Of a DNA stretch of 64,000 nt, positions 43,235 through 52,870 are shown one piece after another. The notes beneath the pieces are model-generated. The model was not told the DNA's origin. It searched no databases and worked only from the letters and a program-made list of their open reading frames with translations. The first letter of the stretch is position 1. Every line of letters starts with the position of its first letter. The translations under genes and the position numbers were made by a program. The DNA comes from Mucilaginibacter galii (lineage in GTDB: Bacteria > Bacteroidota > Bacteroidia > Sphingobacteriales > Sphingobacteriaceae): NCBI RefSeq assembly GCF_014635825.1, contig NZ_BMDO01000003.1, positions 248,001 through 312,000 on the forward strand, read 5' to 3'.

Positions 43235-43328
43235 TGTCATTCCGAGTGATAACGAGTAATCTTGTTACTTAAGTACAGTATACGACGTGCAGGTTTGAAC
43301 AAAATTTCTCACTACGTTCGAGATAGTA
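43235..43328. repeat. Palindromic repeat family A, solitary copy
   Basis: The left arm TGTCATTCCGAGTGATAACG and a right arm ending TTCGAGATAGTA match the array units at 2589-3890, with a loop of about 30 bases. As in the array, it sits between two convergent genes. Confidence 0.85.
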
Positions 43329-43347
43329 GGTGAATAATTTAAACAGC

Positions 43348-44211
43348 TTAAAACTTCAGGTGCTTAACCGTTAAGCCATTGTTGATCAGTTGCTTTAACG
43401 ACTCAATACCAACTTTCAAGTGTGTTTCTACAAACTGCTCGGTTACTTTCGAATCGCTTTCGGCAGTTTTTACGCCTTCAGGAATCATTGGTTGATCGGA
43501 TACCAGCAGCAATGCTCCGGTCGGTATCTTGTTGGCAAAGCCGGTGGTAAATATTGTTGCAGTTTCCATATCCACTGCCATGGCACGCAGGGTTTTCAGG
43601 TATTTCTTGAACTCTTTATCGTGCTCCCAAACGCGGCGGTTGGTGGTGTAGCAGGTACCGGTCCAGTAATCGCGTCCCATATCACGAATGGTGGTCGATA
43701 TAGCTTTCTGAAGCGCAAAAGAGGGAAGGGCAGGCACTTCGGCAGGCAGGTAATCGTTCGATGTTCCTTCGCCCCTAATGGCCGCTATAGGCAAGATAAG
43801 GTCGCCTACACTGTTCTTCTTTTTCAACCCACCGCATTTACCTAAAAATATTACGGCTTTAGGGTGTATGGCGGTTAACAGGTCCATTACTGTAGCCGCT
43901 ACCGAACTGCCCATACCAAAGTTGATCATGGTTATGCCATTAGCGCTTACGCTTTGCATAGGCTTATCTAACCCCATAATAGGCACATCGCCGTTCCATT
44001 GCGAAAACAAGGTGAGGTATTTAGAGAAGTTGGTGAGTATAATATAGTTACCAAAATCTTTCAACGGCCGGCCGGTGTAGCGTGGTAACCAGTTTTCTAC
44101 AATAGACTCCTTCGTTTTCAAGCCGCTTTTTACGGGCGATTGTACTTCTTTCACTTTTTTAGACTGCTCCACAATGGTAGCGTCTTTGTTTACATCCATT
44201 TCTTCGTTCAT
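43348..44211 (-). CDS. amn: AMP nucleosidase
   Basis: The 287-residue cytoplasmic enzyme is of the nucleoside phosphorylase/hydrolase fold and has the Bacteroidota AMP nucleosidase pattern: NFGMGSSVAATVMDLL, FLGKCGGLKKKNSVGDLILPIAAIRGEG, AVDMETATIFTTGFANKIPTGALLLVSDQPM. It cleaves AMP to adenine and ribose 5-phosphate. It is shorter than the Escherichia coli enzyme (about 480), which has an extra N-terminal regulatory domain. Upstream on its own strand is AAAAAAGGAGAAAGAAT, an unusually clear Shine-Dalgarno-like site for this phylum. The 276-base leader has several GC-rich inverted repeats. Confidence 0.93.
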   Translation of the reverse strand: MNEEMDVNKDATIVEQSKKVKEVQSPVKSGLKTKESIVENWLPRYTGRPLKDFGNYIILTNFSKYLTLFSQWNGDVPIMGLDKPMQSVSANGITMINFGMGSSVAATVMDLLTAIHPKAVIFLGKCGGLKKKNSVGDLILPIAAIRGEGTSNDYLPAEVPALPSFALQKAISTTIRDMGRDYWTGTCYTTNRRVWEHDKEFKKYLKTLRAMAVDMETATIFTTGFANKIPTGALLLVSDQPMIPEGVKTAESDSKVTEQFVETHLKVGIESLKQLINNGLTVKHLKF

Positions 44212-44408
44212 ATTCTTTCTCCTTTTTTATATTTGATCAACCTACTGATGGATTGTATAGGTACAACAAAACAGCCGGGTTGTTCCGGACGTTTTTTCCA
44301 CCATGGTTGATAGTTTTTACGTTATTCTTGCTTTGAGGCGCCGGGCTATTTCACCGGAGGGTCTGGCAATGTTATCAGGGGTTATTCCTAAAAATCTGTA
44401 GATACAAC

Positions 44409-44440
44409 AAACCCCGGCGTTGCACCAGGGTTGAGTGTTT
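44409..44440 (-). terminator. Terminator downstream of clpX
   Basis: On the minus strand AACCCTGG/CCGGGGTT arms with an interior loop are followed by TTGTTG, about 60 bases past the clpX stop codon. Confidence 0.55.
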
Positions 44441-44487
44441 TTGTATGTGAGATTTGACAAATGTAAGCAAATAAATGCTTATCTGCA

Positions 44488-45726
44488 CTATGCTACCTTC
44501 AATTTCTTCAAATCAGCTTTGTCAAACTTCTCGTGAGCATAATCTAAAGTGATCGTAAAACGCTTTACGTCTTTCTTGGATGGAAACTCAAACATGGCAT
44601 CTATCATGATCGCTTCACAGATGGAACGCAGTCCGCGTGCACCTAATTTGAACTCCATGGCTTTATCTACAATAAAGTCGAGTACATCATCTTCAAAATC
44701 CAATTTTACACCTTCGTACTCAAATAGTTTCTTGTACTGTTTAAGCAACGAGTTTTTGGGCTCGGTTAAAATGTTGTGCAAAGCCTCTCTATCCAGCGGA
44801 TTAAGATGAGTCAATACCGGTAAACGGCCAATCAACTCAGGAATTAATCCAAAAGACTTTAAATCTTGTGGGGTAATATATTTATATAAATTCTTGGTAT
44901 CAATCTCGCTATCATCGCGCTTCATTTTGTAACCCACGGTTTGGGTACGTAAGCGGTTGGCTATTTTACGGTCTATGCCATCAAAAGCGCCACCACAAAT
45001 GAAAAGGATATTGCTGGTATTTACCGAGATCATTTTTTGATCGGGGTGTTTACGGCCACCTTGCGGTGGTACGTTAACCATGGTACCTTCCAGTATTTTT
45101 AACAAAGCCTGCTGCACACCCTCGCCCGATACATCGCGGGTAATAGAGGCATTATCGCTCTTGCGCGCAATTTTATCAACCTCGTCAATATATACAATGC
45201 CCTTTTCGGCAGCAGCTACATCATAATCTGCAGCTTGTAACAAGCGGGTCAAAATACTTTCTACATCCTCACCTACATAACCGGCTTCGGTTAGTACTGT
45301 AGCATCTGATATACAAAAAGGAACGTTTAAAACTTTAGCAATGGTTTTGGCCAGCAGGGTTTTACCCGTACCGGTTTCGCCCACCATCATGATGTTTGAT
45401 TTCTCTATCTCTACTTCATCTTTTTCTACACGCTGGTTAAGGCGCTTGTAGTGGTTGTACACTGCCACAGCCAATACTTTTTTGGCATCGTCTTGCCCGA
45501 TAACATACTGGTCTAAATGCGATTTGATTTCAGATGGCTTAAGTATAGTAGGCGTTGATGGTGACGATTTTACCTTCCGAACCTTCAATTCTTCAGCTAA
45601 AATTTCGTTGGCCTGGTTTACGCATTTATCACAAATGTGTGCATCCAGTCCTGCTATCAGCATCAGAGAATCCTGTTTCCCGGCTCCACAAAACGAACAC
45701 CTGATTTCCTTGCTGTTTTTGTTCAT
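44488..45726 (-). CDS. clpX: ATP-dependent Clp protease ATPase subunit ClpX
   Basis: The 412-residue unfoldase has an N-terminal zinc-binding domain (C10, C13, C32, C35), a Walker A region [15 protein letters not shown], Walker [17 protein letters not shown], an arginine-rich sensor region and the C-terminal small domain ([16 protein letters not shown]). It recognises and threads tagged proteins into ClpP. It is transcribed after clpP (91-base gap) and has a perfect TAnnTTTG -7 element at 45747-45754 that may give an extra promoter. No lost residues were seen. Confidence 0.97.
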   Translation of the reverse strand: MNKNSKEIRCSFCGAGKQDSLMLIAGLDAHICDKCVNQANEILAEELKVRKVKSSPSTPTILKPSEIKSHLDQYVIGQDDAKKVLAVAVYNHYKRLNQRVEKDEVEIEKSNIMMVGETGTGKTLLAKTIAKVLNVPFCISDATVLTEAGYVGEDVESILTRLLQAADYDVAAAEKGIVYIDEVDKIARKSDNASITRDVSGEGVQQALLKILEGTMVNVPPQGGRKHPDQKMISVNTSNILFICGGAFDGIDRKIANRLRTQTVGYKMKRDDSEIDTKNLYKYITPQDLKSFGLIPELIGRLPVLTHLNPLDREALHNILTEPKNSLLKQYKKLFEYEGVKLDFEDDVLDFIVDKAMEFKLGARGLRSICEAIMIDAMFEFPSKKDVKRFTITLDYAHEKFDKADLKKLKVA

Positions 45727-45746
45727 CTGAATTGAAATTTGGTAAT

Positions 45747-45754
45747 CAAATTTA
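45747..45754 (-). promoter_or_regulatory. Candidate -7 element of clpX
   Basis: Minus-strand TAAATTTG matches TAnnTTTG exactly, 20 bases before the clpX start, with no evident -33. Confidence 0.45.
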
Positions 45755-45817
45755 ATAAATAACTGATTTACTTTAAGTGTTAACCTAAAATAAATCAGTT
45801 TAATGTTTAATCAGCGA

Positions 45818-46537
45818 TTATTTATCGTTGCTACGGCCTAATATCTCATCAACCATGCCAAACTCTTTAGCTTCTGCAGCAATCATCCAGTGGTCGCGGT
45901 CTGATGCTTCCCAAACTTTCTCGTAAGAAGTTCCGCTGTGTTGTGAAATGATCTCGTAAAGCTCCTTTTTTAGCTTTTGAATTTCACGGGCGGTGATCTC
46001 AATATCTGAAGCCTGACCTTGCGCACCACCTAACGGTTGGTGAATCATTACACGTGAGTGGGGCAGGGCGGCACGTTTGCCATCGGCACCGGCGCAAAGC
46101 AATACAGCAGCCATTGACGCCGCCATACCGGTACAAATAGTAGCTACATCGTTAGTAACAAACTGCATGGTATCATAAATACCTAAACCGGCATATACCG
46201 AACCACCCGGGGAGTTAATGTAGATCTGGATATCGCGTTTGGCATCGGCCGATTGCAGGAACAATAATTGCGCCTGGATAATGTTGGCGATGTTTTCATA
46301 AATGGCATCACCTAAAAAGATGATACGGTCCATCATCAAACGCGAAAACACGTCCATTTGAGCCACGTTCATCTGGCGTTCCTCGATGATGTATGGGGTC
46401 ATATCAACCGGGTGAGCAATAGCGGTAGGCATTATTTTGTGCTCAACGCTCGAAATGTACTTATCAACAAATATGCTGTTAATGCGGTGATGCTTTACCG
46501 CGTAATTACGGAATTCGTTTTTATTAATGTTATTCAT
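45818..46537 (-). CDS. clpP: ATP-dependent Clp protease proteolytic subunit ClpP
   Basis: The 239-residue serine protease subunit has the triad S141 (GMAASMAAVLL), H166 (MIHQPLGG) and D215 (ASDRDHWM). All three are 30 positions further than in the Escherichia coli precursor, so the N-terminus carries about 30 extra residues (NEFRNYAVKHHRINS). It assembles as a double heptamer and degrades proteins unfolded by ClpX. It is upstream of clpX and downstream of tig, the common chaperone-protease order. Confidence 0.97.
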   Translation of the reverse strand: MNNINKNEFRNYAVKHHRINSIFVDKYISSVEHKIMPTAIAHPVDMTPYIIEERQMNVAQMDVFSRLMMDRIIFLGDAIYENIANIIQAQLLFLQSADAKRDIQIYINSPGGSVYAGLGIYDTMQFVTNDVATICTGMAASMAAVLLCAGADGKRAALPHSRVMIHQPLGGAQGQASDIEITAREIQKLKKELYEIISQHSGTSYEKVWEASDRDHWMIAAEAKEFGMVDEILGRSNDK

Positions 46538-46676
46538 TGCGTGTTAAGATATTTAAAAGTGTAATGCGCAACCGGCGCACGCGGTAAATATAGTTTTTAG
46601 TTGTATTTATACTTATAGTGGAGCAAAATATAAAAATATCACCTTGTATTATACTTGATATACGATTTATTGCTGT

Positions 46677-46739
46677 TGTCAGTCTGAGCTTGTCGAAGAC
46701 TTGTTGACGTGCTAAGTCTTCGACAAGCTAAGACTGACA
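46677..46739. repeat. Palindromic repeat family B, copy 3
   Basis: Left arm 46677-46701 and right arm 46715-46739 are 25-base inverted copies with a single mismatch, the best preserved of the three copies. It lies between tig and clpP. Confidence 0.92.
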
Positions 46740-46764
46740 AGCCGGCTAATTTATGGTAATCAAT

Positions 46765-46862
46765 TACATTAAGTGCGTTACCCTACCGGGTCAGGCTTTC
46801 CGCTCATACTGCACGGGCATTAGCCACGTGGCCGGTATCCGCTTCAATCCTTAACGCTGCTT
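46765..46862. other. GC-rich non-coding segment of unknown nature
   Basis: This stretch is visibly richer in G and C than the flanks, contains the perfect 10-base palindrome GCCACGTGGC (46823-46832) and has no convincing frame. It may be a dispersed repeat remnant or a structured RNA; nothing in the window settles which. Confidence 0.35.
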
Positions 46863-46935
46863 GCAGTTTACCAAATAGTTACAGCTACTTTCAAAACCGT
46901 ATCCTTAACAAATGCAGGTAAACTAAGTTTGTTAC

Positions 46936-46974
46936 AAAAAACAAGAGCAACCCTGTTAGAGGTTGCTCTTTTTA
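46936..46974 (-). terminator. Terminator downstream of tig
   Basis: GAGCAACC/GGTTGCTC arms flanked by A-run and T-run work in both directions. The tig stop codon is about 90 bases away across repeat C. Confidence 0.8.
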
Positions 46975-47063
46975 CCTCTCCCCAGCCCTCTCCAAAGGAG
47001 AGGGAGCGACAAGAGGATAAAATATATTAAGTCCTCTCTTTTGGAGAGGAATCAGGTGAGGTT
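46974..47063. repeat. Palindromic repeat family C
   Basis: The left part ACCTCTCCCCAGCCCTCTCC (from 46974) and an inverted counterpart ending AATCAGGTGAGGTT (to about 47063) both contain a mini-palindrome (CTCTCCAAAGGAGAG, CCTCTCTTTTGGAGAGG). It abuts the tig stop codon. Confidence 0.8.
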
Positions 47064-47065
47064 AA

Positions 47066-48418
47066 TTACGCTTGTGGCAATTTACTAAACTCATCAAAAG
47101 TGATCTCTTTTTCATTGAGCGTAACCTTGGTTTTCAGGTACTCAAACACTTTTAAAGATTTTGCTTCTTCAAAAATGCGGTTGGCATTCTCTTTATCTTG
47201 CAAGAACTGAACAGCGTACTGGCTTAATTGCTCTTCGCTGATAGGCTGCTGGCTGTACATTCTGAATTGTGCATCTATACGTGCTTTAGCCAGATCTAAT
47301 ACTTCGTTGTATTCTATCTTGATGTCGTTATCGCGAACAATTTTGTTACCAATGAGGGTCCATTTCAGGTTTTTGGCAAAATCATCGTAACCGCCTTGTA
47401 ATTCCTCATCGCTCAATTTTTCGTTGGTGGCTTTTAACCAGCGTTTCAAGAATTCGTCGGGCAGTTCAAAGTTAATTTTGTCAAGCACGTGCTTATACAT
47501 TTCACCCTGCAGTTTATTATCTGCATCTTGAACCATCATGCTTTCCAGCTCTTCAGTAATTTTGGTGCGGAACTCTTCCTCTGTAGTTACCGTACCAGGT
47601 TCAAATATTTTGTCAAAGAACGCCTGATCTAAATCTGATTCTTCTAAACGGTTTACATTTTTAACCGTCAGGCGGAATTTCGATTTCAAATCAGCAGCTT
47701 CTGCTTCCTCAATTTTTAATAAGCCGGCTACCTTGGCGGCATCGTTATCAAATGCCTGTTGAATATCAAATTCAACTACATCGTCTTTTTTCAAACCAAT
47801 TAACGAAGCTTTAACGGCTTCATTGGTAATTTGATCTAAACGGATAGAGGTAACGTTATTAATACCACCTTCAAAAACAGAACCATCGGCCGATAGTTGA
47901 GCTAATTCTCCGTATAGTACGTCATCATCTGCCGATACGTCAGGGTTTGTCATTTTACCATAGCTACGACGCAGGTTTTTAATACGCGATGCTAACGTTT
48001 CGTCATCTACCTTAATTTTGTAGTTAGTCAGTTTATCTTCAGGTCCGAAGTCAACCGTAAATTCAGGGGCTAAGCCAACTTCATAATTAAATTCAAAGTT
48101 GTCGGTAAAATCCCAGTTGTATTCTTTAGCATTATCCACCTTTGGCAGGGGCTGACCTAAAACTTCCAGTTGCTGCTCGTTCAGGTAATTGTTCAGGGTA
48201 TCTGATAACAGGTTGTTGATCTCATCAACCAAAATGCTTTTACCATACATGCGTTTAATATGCGATGCCGGCACCATGCCTTTGCGGAAACCTGGTATAG
48301 TGGCTTTTTTAGCCTGGTCATTAATAGCTTTGTTTACACGGGCCTGATAATCCTCGGTGTTGATGTTGATCTTGATAACTGCGTTTAAGCTATCTTTTTT
48401 TTCCTGTGATATATTCAT
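47066..48418 (-). CDS. tig: Trigger factor
   Basis: The 450-residue ribosome-associated chaperone has the ribosome-binding signature GFRKGMVP (43-50) in the N-terminal domain, followed by a divergent FKBP-like middle part and a long helical C-terminal arm (about 250-450) that cradles nascent chains. The middle domain is atypical (ADDDVLYGELAQLSADGSV), as in other Bacteroidota, and may lack peptidyl-prolyl isomerase activity. A -7 element TACCTTTG lies at 48489-48496. clpP follows, but hairpins between the two argue for separate transcripts. Confidence 0.95.
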   Translation of the reverse strand: MNISQEKKDSLNAVIKININTEDYQARVNKAINDQAKKATIPGFRKGMVPASHIKRMYGKSILVDEINNLLSDTLNNYLNEQQLEVLGQPLPKVDNAKEYNWDFTDNFEFNYEVGLAPEFTVDFGPEDKLTNYKIKVDDETLASRIKNLRRSYGKMTNPDVSADDDVLYGELAQLSADGSVFEGGINNVTSIRLDQITNEAVKASLIGLKKDDVVEFDIQQAFDNDAAKVAGLLKIEEAEAADLKSKFRLTVKNVNRLEESDLDQAFFDKIFEPGTVTTEEEFRTKITEELESMMVQDADNKLQGEMYKHVLDKINFELPDEFLKRWLKATNEKLSDEELQGGYDDFAKNLKWTLIGNKIVRDNDIKIEYNEVLDLAKARIDAQFRMYSQQPISEEQLSQYAVQFLQDKENANRIFEEAKSLKVFEYLKTKVTLNEKEITFDEFSKLPQA

Positions 48419-48488
48419 AATTTATACCTGATATAGTAATTACAAAACCAGCGGTTTATGGCCTGAAGGCGTTTGTGGTTTTGGAGCG

Positions 48489-48496
48489 CAAAGGTA
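48489..48496 (-). promoter_or_regulatory. -7 promoter element of tig
   Basis: Minus-strand TACCTTTG matches TAnnTTTG exactly, giving a leader of about 65 bases. Confidence 0.5.
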
Positions 48497-48691
48497 AGAA
48501 TTAATTTTTTATTTCAGCTACCTAATCATCAGCTGCATAGTGGTAAAAGGGTTCAAAAAATAGTTGTGTTTTGTGCCTGCCAGAGCAACTTATTGCAGTA
48601 TAAAATGGACTTAAATAAATATAAGCCCGATATAGTTTACTTATGCTTAAACCAAAAGCAAGTTCGGGTGTTACAACACTAAATCGCTTTC

Positions 48692-48925
48692 ATGAAAAGA
48701 TTAGTTTTGGGCCTGGGCCTTGCAGCCATATTAAGTATAGGATTAACCACAGGTTGTAAAACCCGCAAAGCGGGGCCTATTGCACAAAACAATCCCGTAC
48801 CTACCAACGCTGCCAATAACGATTCTACTGGTACCTCGCCGGGTGTTAAATTAACACCTTCGCCGGTGCCTAATACAAGGCCAAACCCGGTGCCTAACCC
48901 GTTACCACCAAGCCCGCCCATGTAG
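48692..48925 (+). CDS. Small proline-rich lipoprotein
   Basis: The 77-residue protein has a basic start (MKRL), a hydrophobic signal segment and a lipobox-like LTTGC with cysteine at position 22, followed by a Pro/Asn/Thr-rich tail with three PNPVPN-like repeats. Such short tails suit an envelope-anchored lipoprotein. No family is recognised. The opposite strand also has an open frame here, an artefact of the low-complexity tail. Confidence 0.6.
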   Translation: MKRLVLGLGLAAILSIGLTTGCKTRKAGPIAQNNPVPTNAANNDSTGTSPGVKLTPSPVPNTRPNPVPNPLPPSPPM

Positions 48926-48970
48926 TCTGCTGTTTGTTTTGCAGCAAAGCTGTTAGCAGTTAAATGCTAT

Positions 48971-49693
48971 TTACTGTATCTTTTTAATTTGAGATGCACC
49001 CGATTTGTTGGTATCGACCTCAGATGGATTACCGCGGTATTCTATGGATGAGTAGCCGCTTATATGGGTAACCAGGCTTTTCAACACGTTGATCTGGCTA
49101 TCGCCAGATCCGCTTATTTTTATATCGTAGCTGCCTACAACAAAATCGAGCGCATGTAATTCGCCAACGCCCGCGATATTTACTTTATGCGATGCCGCCT
49201 GACCTTTTAAATTTAATTCGGTAGAGCCGCTTCCCGATGTTTCTACGTCGGCAGCACTCAGGTCCATATCCACTTTAGTAACACCTGCAAATTTAAATGT
49301 AAGATCTCCGGCATTTATGCGGCCAACCGAGGCAATGGTGGTTACCCCGGCGGTCTTAATTTCTTCCAGGCTTTTTACACCAACACTTACAGTTACTGGC
49401 TGGTTGCTGCAAATATTTTTACGTGAGTAAATGCGCAGTTTATCTCCGTTAACTTCGGTACGAATGTATTTCATGAGGTTGTCATCTGCGGTTACGCTTA
49501 CACCCATGGAGCTGTCTTGCTTTAAATTGATCTTAAACTCACCCGAAACATCAATTTTTTTGAAGTTGCTGAGCTTGCGGTTTTCGGTCACCTTTTTCCC
49601 GGTGCCTTCAATACAGCCTATATGGCAAGATGATAAGGTGGCTGCACTTAAAATAATAACGATGACGGCTATAAAACTGCTGCGGATTTTCAT
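48971..49693 (-). CDS. GIN-domain (DUF2807) lipoprotein
   Basis: From ATG 49693 the 240-residue product has a lipoprotein signal (ATLSSC, lipid-linked cysteine at about position 22) and a single DUF2807 head domain of repeated beta strands (NFKKIDVSGEFKINLKQDSSMGVSVTADDNL, SGSGDSQINVL). These right-handed beta-solenoid-like domains occur on Bacteroidota surface proteins and are called putative auto-transporter adhesin heads. A paralogue follows upstream at 49813. The ATG 14 codons upstream (49735) would destroy the signal layout. Confidence 0.88.
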   Translation of the reverse strand: MKIRSSFIAVIVIILSAATLSSCHIGCIEGTGKKVTENRKLSNFKKIDVSGEFKINLKQDSSMGVSVTADDNLMKYIRTEVNGDKLRIYSRKNICSNQPVTVSVGVKSLEEIKTAGVTTIASVGRINAGDLTFKFAGVTKVDMDLSAADVETSGSGSTELNLKGQAASHKVNIAGVGELHALDFVVGSYDIKISGSGDSQINVLKSLVTHISGYSSIEYRGNPSEVDTNKSGASQIKKIQ

Positions 49694-49749
49694 GATCTTG
49701 TATCTTTCAGGGATGACGATGTTTTTCGGGTTCAAGTTACGCTAAAAAT

Positions 49750-49780
49750 GAAAAAAGCCACTCAGTTGAGCAGCTTTTTA
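49750..49780 (-). terminator. Terminator between the two GIN-domain genes
   Basis: AAAAAGCCACTCA/TGAGCAGCTTTTT forms a stem with small interior mismatches, 33 bases past the stop of the gene at 49813. Confidence 0.65.
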
Positions 49781-49812
49781 GCATATATGTAGAACTTTTA
49801 AAAGTGGGTTGC

Positions 49813-50421
49813 TTAGATGCCGGCTATTTCCTGGCCTTTAGGCGCAACAGGTGCCACATTGTTAATTACCATTTTGCTGGCAACCAAAGCCGAGCTGTTT
49901 ACACTGGCCGAACGGTCGTGGGTTAAGTAACAGTTGGTTACATCGCCTTTAATATCGGCTGTGGCGCGGTCGTTAACGTTTATGTTGGCGGTAAACATGT
50001 TCACATCAAGTTTTGCAGATGAATTGCCATAAAGGTTTATATTCATATCAATGGCCGAGAGCTTACCAAAGCTTTTTATTTCGGCATTATCGTAAGCGGT
50101 GATGGAGCGCAGATCATTCACGGTGATCCATACAACCAGTTTCTCACTTTTGTAAGAAGAGATGCGCAACACGCCATTTTGATTTTGCACCAGGGCGCTT
50201 TCGCTGTAGTATTTGTTGTAAACTTTTACCTCGTTAGCAGTACCATCCGAAAGGTAGAGTTCAACGTTGCCACGAACTTCTATTTTGTTAATGTTCGTGG
50301 TGCTGGCATCGGTTAAAACGATGGCATTTTTTTCGTCGGTCTTAACGGTGGCCGAAGCATTATTGGTAATTGAAGCAATAATTGCAATTGATGTGATAAG
50401 GGTGATAAGTTGAGTTTTCAT
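49813..50421 (-). CDS. GIN-domain (DUF2807) exported protein
   Basis: The 202-residue product has a signal peptide (MKTQLITLITSIAIIASITNNASA) and a single DUF2807-type head with strands such as INKIEVRGNVELYLSDGTANEVKVYNK and AEIKSFGKLSAIDMNINLYGNSSAKLDVN. There is no lipobox, so it is periplasmic or secreted. Similar size and order to the neighbouring lipoprotein suggest a duplication. Function unknown. Confidence 0.82.
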   Translation of the reverse strand: MKTQLITLITSIAIIASITNNASATVKTDEKNAIVLTDASTTNINKIEVRGNVELYLSDGTANEVKVYNKYYSESALVQNQNGVLRISSYKSEKLVVWITVNDLRSITAYDNAEIKSFGKLSAIDMNINLYGNSSAKLDVNMFTANINVNDRATADIKGDVTNCYLTHDRSASVNSSALVASKMVINNVAPVAPKGQEIAGI

Positions 50422-50723
50422 ATAATTAATATTTTGAATATCAGTGAATTAAATCTGTTTTTTTTTGTTATATATCCATAAGACGACACTCATTTGAAAA
50501 CGTTACAACATTTTTTAAATAATTTTGGGGTAGTGGCAGTTTAGCATCTATGGCAATAGAAATGTAGTTCCTTATAAGTGGGTTAAGGGTTTAAAACGGC
50601 AGCTAATTGTATTGGTAGAGGAGGCCTTTCCAAATTAAATTTGGCAAATAAGCGTCTTATTCGTTTGCAGGTTTTTGAAAAAATAATTGTCTACCGCAGA
50701 AATAAATCTATAAATCTTGCTAA
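50422..50723. other. Intergenic region with no recognised feature
   Basis: AT-rich spacer upstream of the GIN-domain gene; it includes T-rich runs near 50458 but no palindrome, clear promoter or coding frame worth calling. Confidence 0.4.
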
Positions 50724-50760
50724 AAACAAAACCGGCAGCAACTCATCGTTACTGCCGGTT
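50724..50760 (-). terminator. Terminator of purA
   Basis: On the minus strand AACCGGCAG/CTGCCGGTT arms, a 13-base interior and a T-rich tract (TTTTGTTTTTA) lie about 25 bases after the purA stop. Confidence 0.85.
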
Positions 50761-50783
50761 AGCATATTTTAGGTTGACTGCTA

Positions 50784-52061
<1,278 letters not shown>

Positions 52062-52078
52062 TTAATTTTTTTTAGAAA

Positions 52079-52162
52079 ACACCATGCCGAATCTATTTTC
52101 GCATCCTGCATCAAAGTATTACTCTATGCGTGGGATGCCGAAATAAATTCGGCATGACATAT
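52079..52162. repeat. Palindromic repeat family D in the purA leader
   Basis: The left arm CATGCCGAATCTATTTTCGC (from about 52083) is an imperfect inverted copy of a right arm that ends ATTCGGCATGACA near 52160. Each arm folds on itself (ATGCCGAA/TTCGGCAT). It sits between the purA promoter and start codon. Confidence 0.8.
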
Positions 52163-52197
52163 TTACGTTTAATTTATGTCTTACTTTAACAAAGCTG

Positions 52198-52227
52198 CAA
52201 AAGTAAGATTATAAAGATGTTAATCAA
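52198..52227 (-). promoter_or_regulatory. Promoter of purA (-33 TTG, -7 TACTTTTG)
   Basis: Minus-strand TTG (52225-52227) and TACTTTTG (52198-52205) are separated by 19 bases, the expected layout for the Bacteroidota primary sigma factor. The predicted leader is about 130 bases. Confidence 0.65.
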
Positions 52228-52266
52228 TAAAATATTCGGCTTATGCCAATTTGTAATAATTACTGA

Positions 52267-52734
52267 TTAGTTTCTGCGGTCGCAATAACCCTCTTTTAGC
52301 TTAGCGCAGTTACCGTATAAGTTAAGCGAGTGGTGCTTGATCTCAAATTTTAACAAATCGCCCATCATGCTTTGTATTTGCTGTATGCGCGGGTCGCAAA
52401 ATTCAACCACCTTACCACAGTCAATACAAATAATGTGATCGTGCTGCTTGTAACCGTACGATTTTTCGAACTGGGCCATGTTTTTACCAAACTGATGCTT
52501 GGTCACTAAATCGCACGATACCAGTAATTCTAATGTATTATAAACCGTAGCGCGGCTTACTCGGTACTTTTTATTTTTCATGTGGATGTATAACGATTCC
52601 ACATCAAAGTGATCACTGCGTGAGTAAATTTCTTCAAGAATAGCAAAACGCTCGGGCGTTTTACGCAAGCTTTTATTTTCGAGATACGCCTCGAAAATCT
52701 TTTTAACCATATCAATGGTTTCCTGTAGAGGCAT
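52267..52734 (-). CDS. fur: Fur family transcriptional repressor
   Basis: The 155-residue protein has an N-terminal winged helix ([22 protein letters not shown]) and a C-terminal metal-binding dimerisation domain with [17 protein letters not shown] and [11 protein letters not shown]. Cysteines C103, C106, C143 and C151 form the structural zinc site. It is a Fur/PerR/Zur-type regulator; key ligands alone do not say which metal. Its -7 element TAACTTTG (52757-52764) gives a short leader. It lies between rel and purA. Confidence 0.93.
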   Translation of the reverse strand: MPLQETIDMVKKIFEAYLENKSLRKTPERFAILEEIYSRSDHFDVESLYIHMKNKKYRVSRATVYNTLELLVSCDLVTKHQFGKNMAQFEKSYGYKQHDHIICIDCGKVVEFCDPRIQQIQSMMGDLLKFEIKHHSLNLYGNCAKLKEGYCDRRN

Positions 52735-52756
52735 AATATTTAAATAGGTTACGAGT

Positions 52757-52764
52757 CAAAGTTA
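52757..52764 (-). promoter_or_regulatory. -7 promoter element of fur
   Basis: Minus-strand TAACTTTG matches TAnnTTTG exactly, 22 bases before the start codon. Confidence 0.5.
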
Positions 52765-52784
52765 GGAATTATTTTTTAGTGAAT

Positions 52785-52863
52785 GGTTGATTGGGTTAAG
52801 TAGTTGAATGGTTTTACAATGCATAAACAACTACTCACCATTCAACTAATCAACCACTCACCA
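52785..52863. repeat. Inverted repeat between rel and fur
   Basis: Segments of the form GTTGATT and AGTTGAATGGT on one side (52785-52814) and ACCATTCAACTAATCAACCA on the other (from 52838) are inverted copies with a gap. The hairpin may terminate rel transcription. Confidence 0.55.
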
Positions 52864-52870
52864 ACCTCTC

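Noticed and set aside
48679..48921. Minus-strand frame opposite the small lipoprotein
   Set aside because: It is Gly/Leu-rich because it mirrors a Pro-rich tail; the plus-strand frame has a proper signal peptide and lipobox.
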